Origin: a bacterium
Lineage (GTDB): Bacteria; Patescibacteriota; Minisyncoccia; UBA6257; 2-01-FULL-56-20
Direction: 5' to 3'
DNA: 56,223 bases
Assembly (NCBI GenBank): GCA_021827685.1
Contig: JAKAUM010000003.1
Span: forward strand, 1 to 56,223
Each line of letters starts with the position of its first letter. The stretch's first letter is position 1. The translations under genes were made by a program, and so were the position numbers. Shown piece by piece: positions 7,957 to 14,968 of the stretch. The notes beneath the pieces were generated by a model. The model did no database searches, was not told the DNA's origin, and worked only from the letters and a program-made list of their open reading frames with translations.

Positions 7957-8574
7957 ATGCATCGTCTTTCGTCGTTTATTTCGTTGGTTGTATTTCTGGC
8001 TTGTGCTACCGGGGCGAGGACGCAGGTGTTGGTTACTGGGCAAACCGCAGGGAAGGGCAATGGCGTGGCATTCGTCTCGAGTAATGGTGTTTTCGCCGAT
8101 GGCATCGACGCCGCCAACAACTGGGGCGGTGTCGAAGTCGGAATCGCGGGTCACATAGATCTGTTCGGGGGAGGCGGTGCTTTCTCACTCCCCGGACATC
8201 AATTCCCGTATGCCGTCGCAGGTGGGCTGTTCGGTCTGCCAACCCGAAAGCTTCATTTCGACGCGTCTACCTATCAAGTCGCGATTCTGCCATTGTATGA
8301 CCGAAAGGACGCATCAACGTCTATCATCAATTCGGCGCTTGTCGTGAGTAAAACGTTCACCCTGAAACGATTTACTATCACGCCCTACACGGGCGCATCG
8401 TGGCTGTACTCATTGGGGCCGAAAGATAGAATGTTTTCGATCCCGCACTGCACCTTTCAAATTCCTTTCGGTATTTCAATTCCAATCAGTGAAAAGCTTG
8501 GACTTGTTATCGAGTACGATGAAGGCTCAACGAAGTCGTTTGGTATCGCCTTGAGCTACTCGTTCCGAATTTAG
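7957..8574 (+). CDS. Secreted protein resembling an outer-membrane beta-barrel
   Basis: 205 aa, no named family. A clear signal peptide (residues 1-21, MHRLSSFISLVVFLACATGA) is followed by about 8-10 stretches of alternating polar and hydrophobic residues separated by turns, ending in GIALSYSFRI, the kind of aromatic C-terminal strand that barrel proteins use. Ribosome site AAGGAGG 6 nt before the ATG; its own promoter and terminator. A beta-barrel would be unexpected in a cell without an outer membrane, so import from a diderm donor or a secreted beta-sandwich are both possible. Confidence 0.65.
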   Translation: MHRLSSFISLVVFLACATGARTQVLVTGQTAGKGNGVAFVSSNGVFADGIDAANNWGGVEVGIAGHIDLFGGGGAFSLPGHQFPYAVAGGLFGLPTRKLHFDASTYQVAILPLYDRKDASTSIINSALVVSKTFTLKRFTITPYTGASWLYSLGPKDRMFSIPHCTFQIPFGISIPISEKLGLVIEYDEGSTKSFGIALSYSFRI

Positions 8575-8578
8575 AAAG

Positions 8579-8617
8579 AGAGGCCTCCATGGACATCCGG
8601 AGGCCTCTTTCATTTTC
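8579..8617 (+). terminator. Rho-independent terminator after the beta-barrel-like gene
   Basis: 10-bp stem AGAGGCCTCC (8579-8588) with GGAGGCCTCT (8599-8608), a 10-nt loop, then TTTCATTTTC. It starts 4 nt after the stop codon. Confidence 0.85.
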
Positions 8618-8664
8618 GCCCACTATTTCGCCCTAAACGCCCTGATAGTATCGGACTCCCATCC

Positions 8665-8732
8665 CCGCCTCGCCCGCCGCCATTATTCCCGGTCATAGAG
8701 GACGGTCATGATAGCGTTCTGAAAATGACCCA
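8665..8732. repeat. 69-bp direct repeat, copy 2
   Basis: Same block order as 6913-6981, including CGCCTCGCCCGCC, TCATAGAGGACGG and AAAATGACCCA, in the same orientation. The rest of the 8618-8850 spacer shows no gene; a small GAGATG/CATCTC hairpin lies near 8765-8780. Confidence 0.8.
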
Positions 8733-8850
8733 ACCAAAAGATAGCCGAGCGCTCATTCCCGTGCGAGATGGGTCATCTCGTGATAGATTGACGCCATGAT
8801 TTCTCTTTTGAGCCTCCTGGAATTCATTACGAAGGGAATCCCGCATGACT

Positions 8851-9249
8851 TTATGCGACGCGAGGGGCGCTCCCACGGAGTAACCCCTTTATCTCTTCAC
8901 GAAGCTCGATTCGATCTAATTCCTTAAGCGACACCCATTCCAATTCGTAAGTATTGTCGGGCGATTGCCGTTTCTTTTCCGGTCCGCCGAGCTCTGGTTT
9001 GCCGCTGAACGAATGTGCGCGGTAGAAATGCTGCATTTCACCGTCCAGCTCAAGCGTACCGAGCCTCTCGCCAAGGATTATATCCAGTCCGGTCTCCTCT
9101 TTTACCTCGCGGACAGCAGTATCCTGTTCGGTTTCTCCGGGTTCTATGCCGCCGCCGGGCACGACATAATATTCTTTGCAGTTCTTGCGGCGGCGGATGA
9201 GAAGCACTGTCCCCTTGTCCGCTATGAAAACTGCTACGCGCTGCCTCAT
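8851..9249 (-). CDS. Nudix hydrolase
   Basis: 132 aa. The complete Nudix box GGGIEPGETEQDTAVREVKE followed by ETGL fits Gx5Ex7REUxEExGU, so a catalytically competent hydrolase of a nucleoside diphosphate derivative is expected; the substrate cannot be told. Third gene of a HIT-CYTH-Nudix operon: its ATG overlaps the CYTH stop codon by 4 nt (ATGA), which points to translational coupling. All three act on nucleotides or polyphosphates. Confidence 0.9.
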   Translation of the reverse strand: MRQRVAVFIADKGTVLLIRRRKNCKEYYVVPGGGIEPGETEQDTAVREVKEETGLDIILGERLGTLELDGEMQHFYRAHSFSGKPELGGPEKKRQSPDNTYELEWVSLKELDRIELREEIKGLLRGSAPRVA

Positions 9250-9824
9250 GCGCGAATAAACGGATTGTCCATGTCAAAAACAATCATCGGCAGGGAATTC
9301 ACCTCGTTAGGGTGGATTCCATATCTCATCTTATATAGCTTGCCGACGGCTCCGAATACGGCCTTGCCATAATCGAAGCCGATTTTCTCGGCCGCTCTTT
9401 TTACCGCCTGTTCGGAGGGCCCTTCCACTTCAACGAACGGCTCGAGGAACGGCCATTCGTCAATGGTTATCTCGACATCGTCCAGTATCCAAAGCTCCCG
9501 CTTTGTTTCCTGGTAGGATTTCCGCTCGCAGCCGATTGCCTCAAGCAGTTTCACAGCATCATCAAAGTCGCTCACCTCGAGCCGGATCTCTTTTTGGTCC
9601 TCTATCTTATCGCCATCGTTCATTTTTAGGCTCATAGTGACCTTATCGCCCTCGTCGCGCACGCGGAGCCATTTATATTTAGAGCGCCCGCCACCCGGCA
9701 AATCAAAAGGGATGCGACGTTGGAGATGCTCCGGCCGTACGAGCATCGCTCCCGCCCTGGCGAAGCGCCGCCGCACCTCACCTTTTTCGATATTGAGAAA
9801 TTTTGCTTCGTATTCAATGTCCAT
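9246..9824 (-). CDS. CYTH-domain protein (triphosphate tunnel metalloenzyme)
   Basis: 192 aa. The family signature ExExK is at the N-terminus (MDIEYEAKF), followed by paired basic and acidic strands (KYKWLRVRDEG, TMSLKMN, ELWILDDVEITIDEWPFL, FVEVEG) that build the tunnel binding triphosphate and metal. CYTH enzymes include adenylate cyclase 2, thiamine triphosphatase and inorganic triphosphatases; the substrate is not evident. The start at 9824 puts ExExK at the proper position, whereas a start at 9851 would overlap the HIT gene. A second CYTH gene is at 15990-16652. Confidence 0.85.
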   Translation of the reverse strand: MDIEYEAKFLNIEKGEVRRRFARAGAMLVRPEHLQRRIPFDLPGGGRSKYKWLRVRDEGDKVTMSLKMNDGDKIEDQKEIRLEVSDFDDAVKLLEAIGCERKSYQETKRELWILDDVEITIDEWPFLEPFVEVEGPSEQAVKRAAEKIGFDYGKAVFGAVGKLYKMRYGIHPNEVNSLPMIVFDMDNPFIRA

Positions 9825-9829
9825 CGAGT

Positions 9830-10189
9830 CTACAAGCGATTTTTTATCCAAAGATCCAAGCCGTCATCTGGGTAGCGGGGGACAATGTGAAAATGGAAAT
9901 GAGGAACCGATTGCTGGGCGTCCTTGCCGCTCGCATGGAGGAGGTTTATGCCGGTCGCATGTTTTTCTGCGGCCAGCTCTCTTGAGAGCGACTTTGCGTC
10001 TACGGCCAGCTGCTCAAGGTCAGATTTGCCGATGTCGAAAATATTCTCAAAGTGCTCCTTCGGGATAAGGAGAGCGTGACCCTTGGCGACGGGTTCGAGC
10101 GGAACGATGCCGAGGCTGGATGCGGATTCGAATATTATCGTTGCGGGTGCTTCACGGCAAACAATTTTGCAAAATGCGCAATCAACCAT
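9830..10189 (-). CDS. HIT family nucleotide hydrolase/transferase
   Basis: 119 aa. Catalytic histidine triad HFHFHIV near residues 97-103, preceded by HASGKDAQQSVP; N-terminal CAFCKIV and GHALLIPKEHF are typical of Hint-like proteins, which cleave aminoacyl- or phosphoramidate nucleotides. First gene of the HIT-CYTH-Nudix operon. TAGAAT (minus strand 10201-10196) lies 6 nt before the ATG, so transcription probably begins at the start codon. Confidence 0.92.
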   Translation of the reverse strand: MVDCAFCKIVCREAPATIIFESASSLGIVPLEPVAKGHALLIPKEHFENIFDIGKSDLEQLAVDAKSLSRELAAEKHATGINLLHASGKDAQQSVPHFHFHIVPRYPDDGLDLWIKNRL

Positions 10190-10338
10190 AGCTATATTCT
10201 AGCAGGTCGGAACCTCTTCCTCTCACCGGAATGGTTTGCCAAGAAAAACTCTGATTTTCCGGCATTATTTTGGCCTTATTAATGGCTTGGCTCGCGAGGG
10301 GCAGGTTAAAAACTTCTAAATTCTGTATAATATATTTA

Positions 10339-10626
10339 ATGGGAAAAAAGATGGCGACCTGGGTTTTCGTCGGGGCTGTCGTTCTCGCGGTTGCGGCATG
10401 GTACGTCGTTTCGAGGCCGGCGGCTATTCCTCGTACGAAAACAAGCGCCTCCGCGCCGGAAACGAGTTCCACGGTTTCCGCCGCGAGCACTACGAATGCG
10501 ATTCTCCAAAGCGCCACGCAAGGGACGATACCTTCGCTGGGGAATGTCATAAATTCAGCGGGGAGCAGCTCTAACCCCATGAGTAAAACGAATCCCTTCG
10601 AGTCGCTTAAGACAAATCCTTTCTAA
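10339..10626 (+). CDS. Small membrane-anchored protein with Ser/Thr-rich tail
   Basis: 95 aa, no family. One membrane helix at residues 6-24 (ATWVFVGAVVLAVAAWYVV), then an external tail of about 70 residues dominated by Ser, Thr, Ala, Asn and Pro. TATAAT (10326-10331) sits 7 nt before the ATG. The stop lies 8 nt before the Cys-rich repeat gene, so both surface proteins are probably one operon. Confidence 0.65.
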   Translation: MGKKMATWVFVGAVVLAVAAWYVVSRPAAIPRTKTSASAPETSSTVSAASTTNAILQSATQGTIPSLGNVINSAGSSSNPMSKTNPFESLKTNPF

Positions 10627-10634
10627 CGAGTGAT

Positions 10635-12188
10635 ATGAAAACGAAATACATGGGCGCGATCGTCATGCTGGCGGGAATATTCGCCGGTGGCATCGTGTTC
10701 GCTCAAACTGCCGCGCCCGCCAACGCGGGCGGGCCGAACATCCAGTATCCTGTCGCCGCGCTTGGAAATTGCGGAAGCAAGGATGCGTGCAGGACATACT
10801 GCAACGACCCTTCTCACGTTAACGCATGCCTGACCTTCGCGGAAGAAAATAATTTGATGTCGCCGGACGAGGTGGCTGCGGCGAGAAAATTCATTGCGGC
10901 CGGATCCGTAGGCCCCGGCGGCTGCACGTCGCCCGAGGCCTGCAAGGCATACTGCAATGACATAAGCCACATTAACGAATGCGTTTCCTTTGCCGAGAAG
11001 ACGGGCATTCTGCCGCCGGACCAGCTTGCGGAAGCAAAAAAGGTGCAAGCGGCGATTGCGAGGGGAATCCAGCCGCCGCCCTGCGGCGGGGAAGACGCCT
11101 GCAAGATATATTGTTCGGAACCGAGCCATATGGAGGCCTGCATTACGTTCGCGGAGGCCGCCGGCATGATGACGCCCCAGGACTCGCAAAATGCCGATAA
11201 GATGCTGGCCGCGATTAAAAAAGGAGTATACCCGCCGCCGTGCAATGGTCCGGACGCTTGCAATGCGTACTGTGCCGAAGCGGACCACGTCAATCAATGC
11301 ACCGCCTTTGCCGTCGCGGCGGGAATGATGACGCCGCAAGAAGCCGAGATGGCCCAGAAGACCGGCGGCAAGGGTCCCGGCGGTTGTATCGGGAGGGAAC
11401 AGTGCAACGCTTTCTGCAACAATCCCGATAATCAGCAAGCTTGCTTCAATTTCGCCAAGGACAACGGCTTGATTCCGGCCGCTGACCTACAGCAGATGGA
11501 ACAAGCGCAAAAGATGAACGAGCAGGCGATCGAGAATGCGCCGAAAGCCGTCATAAATTGTCTAAGTGCCGCCCTCGGGAGCAGCGTGCTTCAGCAAATT
11601 AAGGACGGTCAGATAATGCCGTCGCAAAGCATCGGCGCCGCGATGAGGCAATGTTTCTCGGAAAACCATCCGCAAGGGGGGCCGACGCCCCCTTCGGGTA
11701 CTATGCCCGGTCAGCGGTTTACTTCAGGCACTATTCCGAATATGCCGCCGGGGGGCGGAGAATTTCCGCAGAGCCGCGGGTATGGGCCTGCGAGCGGAAC
11801 GTTCCAGAATATGCCGCCGTATCCGCAGGGGCAGATTCCTGCCGGAGGGCCGCAGTGCGAGCCTGGCGCTCCTTGCAATCAAGGTTCAATGCCGCCGTGC
11901 CCGTCAGGCCAAAACTGCGGCAACTTTCAAGGAAACGGCTTTACTACGGGAACCGGCCCTATGCCGTTCCCGCCGAACGGCATGCTGAGTCCATCGGGAA
12001 GCCAGCAGCAGCCGCCGCAGGGTTCTTATCCTTACAACGGCCAAATGCCGCCAATCCAGAGCGGCACGCCATCGTTCCCGCCGCCGGCAACTTCTTCCCC
12101 GTCTTCCTTCCGGGGCGGCCCCGAGCAGGCGAATATCCTGAGCGTTTTCGGTTCTTTTATAAAAAACTTAATATCGTCCGGTCACTGA
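10635..12188 (+). CDS. Secreted Cys-rich repeat protein
   Basis: 517 aa, no Pfam family recognised. Signal peptide (residues 1-23, cleavage near VFA-Q). Five tandem units of about 48-53 residues begin at Cys46, 97, 150, 203 and 251, each with the pattern C-x5-C-x3-C-x8-C followed by an FA helix and a segment such as LMSPDE or MMTPQE. Four Cys per unit suggest two disulfides, so the protein should act outside the membrane. Residues 345-500 are a Pro/Gly/Gln/Ser-rich low-complexity tail, ending in an amphipathic helix. Probably a surface or adhesion protein, by inference only. Confidence 0.85.
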   Translation: MKTKYMGAIVMLAGIFAGGIVFAQTAAPANAGGPNIQYPVAALGNCGSKDACRTYCNDPSHVNACLTFAEENNLMSPDEVAAARKFIAAGSVGPGGCTSPEACKAYCNDISHINECVSFAEKTGILPPDQLAEAKKVQAAIARGIQPPPCGGEDACKIYCSEPSHMEACITFAEAAGMMTPQDSQNADKMLAAIKKGVYPPPCNGPDACNAYCAEADHVNQCTAFAVAAGMMTPQEAEMAQKTGGKGPGGCIGREQCNAFCNNPDNQQACFNFAKDNGLIPAADLQQMEQAQKMNEQAIENAPKAVINCLSAALGSSVLQQIKDGQIMPSQSIGAAMRQCFSENHPQGGPTPPSGTMPGQRFTSGTIPNMPPGGGEFPQSRGYGPASGTFQNMPPYPQGQIPAGGPQCEPGAPCNQGSMPPCPSGQNCGNFQGNGFTTGTGPMPFPPNGMLSPSGSQQQPPQGSYPYNGQMPPIQSGTPSFPPPATSSPSSFRGGPEQANILSVFGSFIKNLISSGH

Positions 12189-12233
12189 GATCGGACGGCG
12201 CCCATGGGAGTTGATTGACTTGTCCGCGCCTGC

Positions 12234-12860
12234 TTACCTGAGCGGCTGGGTATGTATGCCGCACTCGCCGCATGCGTTGGGCGTTCCTTTCCAGCGCCCC
12301 GCGCGCTCCGTTTCGTCCTCGCTCTCTTCCGGGAATGAGCAGAGCTTACAGCCGAGGCTCCTGTAGCCTCTCTGATATATCGGATTGATCGGGATCTCGT
12401 TAAGCGCCAGATACCGCCAGATATCGAGCTCGGTGAATTCAAGGATCGGATTGACTTTTACCAGCCCGTTTTTTTCTTCGACCGGCTCGAAGTCGGCGCG
12501 CGTGATCCCCTCCGTTTTCCGTACGCCGGAAATCCATGCGCCGTAGTTCTTGAGAGCCTCTTTCGTTTTCTCGACCTTCGGCCGCCCGCAGCACTTTTCT
12601 CCTTCTTGCTGGGAGAAAATGTATTCGGTGTAGTTCAAGCCGTATCGCGCCGCCATATCCTTCGCGAACGCATATGTTTCGGGAAATTCGGTGTCCGCCA
12701 TGATGGAAAATACGGGGATATCCGGCTTTACGGACAATACGAGATGCAGGGTGACCATCGAATCCTTGCCGAAAGAACAGCCGAGACAGATATTCGGATA
12801 TTTGGCGGCCGATTCGCGGATCAAGCGTTTTGCGTCCTCTACTTTTTTCAGATAGTTCAT
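12234..12860 (-). CDS. cysH: APS/PAPS reductase family protein (CysH-like, Fe-S type)
   Basis: 208 aa. PP-loop SFGKDSMVTLHL (residues 29-40), ISGVRKTEGITR, and the Cys set CC (90-91) plus CxxC (171-174) that binds [4Fe-4S] in adenylyl-sulfate reductases. The catalytic ECGIH is kept at 199-203. This favours reduction of adenylyl sulfate to sulfite with thioredoxin-like donors. An ATG at 12881 is an alternative start; the reading frame runs further upstream but that part is Arg-rich and unlike the family. No ATP sulfurylase or sulfite reductase is in the window, so the pathway is unclear. Convergent with the Cys-rich protein. Confidence 0.85.
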   Translation of the reverse strand: MNYLKKVEDAKRLIRESAAKYPNICLGCSFGKDSMVTLHLVLSVKPDIPVFSIMADTEFPETYAFAKDMAARYGLNYTEYIFSQQEGEKCCGRPKVEKTKEALKNYGAWISGVRKTEGITRADFEPVEEKNGLVKVNPILEFTELDIWRYLALNEIPINPIYQRGYRSLGCKLCSFPEESEDETERAGRWKGTPNACGECGIHTQPLR

Positions 12861-13003
12861 TTTTTTATTTAAAACTTGCATATAAGTATCAGCTGGCGCC
12901 GGTGCGTCGTCAAGGGGAATTTGGGGATATTTACGTGCGGACCGATGCCCTCTGCGGCGCGACCGGCATCGCGCGGGCATCTTCCCGGGAGCGCCAGCCG
13001 CGT

Positions 13004-13459
13004 CTACGCGTGTTTACCTGCAAAATGTACGTGGAAAAAACGGTCGAGGCCGAGATAGCTTCCTGCGTCGGCGGCGATAAGGACGAGAAGCGCGGCCGCG
13101 GCGAAGACGGCATCGCTTGCGAACGCCGTGAATGCGAACGGGTGGAGGAATGCGCCCGGCGCGTAGCTTATGAGCGCGAGGGCGATTCCGACGAACGAGG
13201 CAAGGCGCGTTGCGAGGCCGGCGATAAGGCAGGCGCCGACGGCGAGAAAAGCCCAGCCGAGGAGCGGGTGGAGGGGCGTTCCGGCGAAAGCGCCGGCGGC
13301 CCATGCATAAAGCCCCGCGAGGGAGCGCGCGCCCAATTCGCGGGCGAGATCCGGCCTGAATACGGCGCTCCAGCCGATATAAAAGAAGTCCAGGCCGAGG
13401 ATGAGGCGTAGGATGAGTACGGCGAGCCGGACGGAATGAGGAAGCCGCTGACCGTTCAT
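13004..13459 (-). CDS. DoxX-like membrane protein
   Basis: 151 aa with four membrane segments (about residues 10-28, 58-82, 85-102, 112-135). The N-terminal RLILGLDFFYIGWSAV, the loop with FxPDLA and the Gly-rich second helix match the DoxX family, seen in thiosulfate:quinone oxidoreductase subunits and many uncharacterised proteins. The ATG is 17 bp from the divergent gene's ATG and the two -10 boxes overlap. Function unknown beyond the membrane location. Confidence 0.75.
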   Translation of the reverse strand: MNGQRLPHSVRLAVLILRLILGLDFFYIGWSAVFRPDLARELGARSLAGLYAWAAGAFAGTPLHPLLGWAFLAVGACLIAGLATRLASFVGIALALISYAPGAFLHPFAFTAFASDAVFAAAALLVLIAADAGSYLGLDRFFHVHFAGKHA

Positions 13460-13464
13460 GTTGC

Positions 13465-13474
13465 TATAATTATA
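13465..13474. promoter_or_regulatory. Overlapping divergent -10 boxes (DoxX / PH-domain genes)
   Basis: TATAAT at 13465-13470 on the plus strand is 6 nt from the ATG at 13477; TATAAT at 13474-13469 on the minus strand is 9 nt from the ATG at 13459. The two boxes share two base pairs, so the promoters should exclude each other. Confidence 0.7.
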
Positions 13475-13476
13475 TA

Positions 13477-14019
13477 ATGGAGAATCATAAAAGGCATTCG
13501 CTCGGGCGGCGCGCCTTCTTTTTATTTTTCTCGAGGCGCATCAAGTGGCCCGTATTCATGCTGGCGGCCGCATCGGCGGCATGGCACGGATCGAGGGCGG
13601 GCTGGTTCGGGGCTACGGGATCCTCGGCGGGTGCGGGAGGAGGGATCGTCGTGGCGGAAGCGCTCGCCGCCGCCGGCCTCGCCTGGCTCCTTTTCGCGGC
13701 GCTTGCAACCTACGCCGCCTACCGCGTCCATAGATATTTTTTTACGGAAGAGGCGTTCATGATGACGAGCGGCATTGCGACGAGGAACGAGGTTGCGGCG
13801 CTTTACCACCAGATTCAGAACGTGAATATCACCCGCTCGCCCGCGGACAGGATATGGGGAGTGAGTCAGATCGTGATTTTCATGACGGGCTCCGACCGCG
13901 AGGCGGGGCATACCAGGATAGTCCTCCCTGCGCTTTCGAAATCCAAGGCGAAGCTGGTTCAGGGGGAACTGCTTTCCCGCGCGCGGCGGCATGTGGCGCG
14001 ACCGCAGGCAGAAGCGTAA
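13477..14019 (+). CDS. Bacterial PH-domain (YdbS-like) membrane protein
   Basis: 180 aa. Two membrane helices (about residues 22-40 and 58-85) precede a bPH2 domain: YRVHRYFFTEEAFMMTSGI, then ALYHQIQNVNITRSPADRIW and SQIVIFMTG, the core of the YdbS/YdbT family. Role unknown; related genes occur with membrane-stress or export functions. Read from a promoter shared back to back with the DoxX gene, probably as a leaderless mRNA. Confidence 0.8.
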   Translation: MENHKRHSLGRRAFFLFFSRRIKWPVFMLAAASAAWHGSRAGWFGATGSSAGAGGGIVVAEALAAAGLAWLLFAALATYAAYRVHRYFFTEEAFMMTSGIATRNEVAALYHQIQNVNITRSPADRIWGVSQIVIFMTGSDREAGHTRIVLPALSKSKAKLVQGELLSRARRHVARPQAEA

Positions 14020-14077
14020 CCGGAGCCGGCACGGCGCCCCGCTTGCGCCAAACGGATGCGGACGATACTATGAAAAT

Positions 14078-14452
14078 ATGAAACGCGCGAAGGAGAAACC
14101 GCATCACGCGGAAGCGGAAGAAGACGGACCGCCCGCCACTCCTCCGGAGGTATGGGCATCGTCCATGGAGGATGCCGAAAGAGGAGGTCCCAAGCCGAAT
14201 CCGAAACCCTACCGCTTCGGCGACCGCGCAGATTTTAAAGATAAGTCAAGAAGCCTGAGCCTATGTCCGGTATGCGGTTGGGGGACTTTCTCGCGCGATA
14301 TGAAATGGGTCGATGGGCACGCGATAGGGCTTTTTATCTGCAAAAGGGAAAAGGACGGCAAGGGGAAGGGGCACCGATGGATTTTCGATTATAAGGCAGG
14401 CATAGTGGAGCGGCCCGACGAGGCGCAATACAGGATGATATTTCCAGAATGA
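14078..14452 (+). CDS. Hypothetical protein with a CxxC zinc-ribbon-like motif
   Basis: 124 aa. The first 55 residues are charged, Pro-rich and probably disordered; then SLCPVCGWGTFSRDMKWV holds one CxxC, and a third Cys follows in GLFICKREK, giving a possible but incomplete zinc site. No family recognised. Its stop overlaps the DHFR start by 4 nt (ATGA), so translation of the two is likely coupled. An earlier in-frame ATG (13991) overlaps the PH gene and was not chosen. Confidence 0.6.
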   Translation: MKRAKEKPHHAEAEEDGPPATPPEVWASSMEDAERGGPKPNPKPYRFGDRADFKDKSRSLSLCPVCGWGTFSRDMKWVDGHAIGLFICKREKDGKGKGHRWIFDYKAGIVERPDEAQYRMIFPE

Positions 14453-14964
14453 ACATCGCGATCATCGCGGCGATGGATGAGGGCCGCGCGATTGGCGCCG
14501 GCGGGAAAATCCCCTGGCATCTTCCGGCCGACCTGCGGCGTTTCAAAGAGCTTACCACGGGGCATCCCGTCATCATGGGGCGGAGGACTTTTGAGTCGAT
14601 TGGCGCGAAACCTCTTCCGGGCCGGACGAATATCGTAATCACGCGCGACCCGGCGTACGCGGCGCCGGAGGGATGCCGCGTCGCGAATTCGTTCCATGAC
14701 GCCCTTCGCGCGGCGGAAGGCGGCGCGATGGGGGAGGCCGGCGACATATTCGTCATAGGCGGCGAGGAGATTTACCGGCTCGCCCTTCCTTATGCAAAAA
14801 AAATCTATCTCACGCGGGTGCGCGGCGCCTTCGGCGGCGACGCGCATTTCCCGGAATTCGAAGACGGTCCCGGGGGCGGATGGCGGCTCGTGAGCTCCTC
14901 GCCGCATGAGAAGGACGAAAAGAATCAAGCGGACTACGAATTTCTCGAGTACGAGAAGAAATAG
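14449..14964 (+). CDS. folA: Dihydrofolate reductase
   Basis: 171 aa; reduces dihydrofolate to tetrahydrofolate with NADPH. Family landmarks in order: IAAMDEGRAIGAGGKIPWHL, the active-site acid in PADLRRFKELT, VIMGRRTFESIG, PLPGRTNIVITR, and IFVIGGEEIYRLALPYA. All key residues appear intact. It works with ThyA (convergent, 4 bp away at the 3' ends), GlyA and FolD in the folate cycle nearby. Confidence 0.97.
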   Translation: MNIAIIAAMDEGRAIGAGGKIPWHLPADLRRFKELTTGHPVIMGRRTFESIGAKPLPGRTNIVITRDPAYAAPEGCRVANSFHDALRAAEGGAMGEAGDIFVIGGEEIYRLALPYAKKIYLTRVRGAFGGDAHFPEFEDGPGGGWRLVSSSPHEKDEKNQADYEFLEYEKK

Positions 14965-14968
14965 CGCT

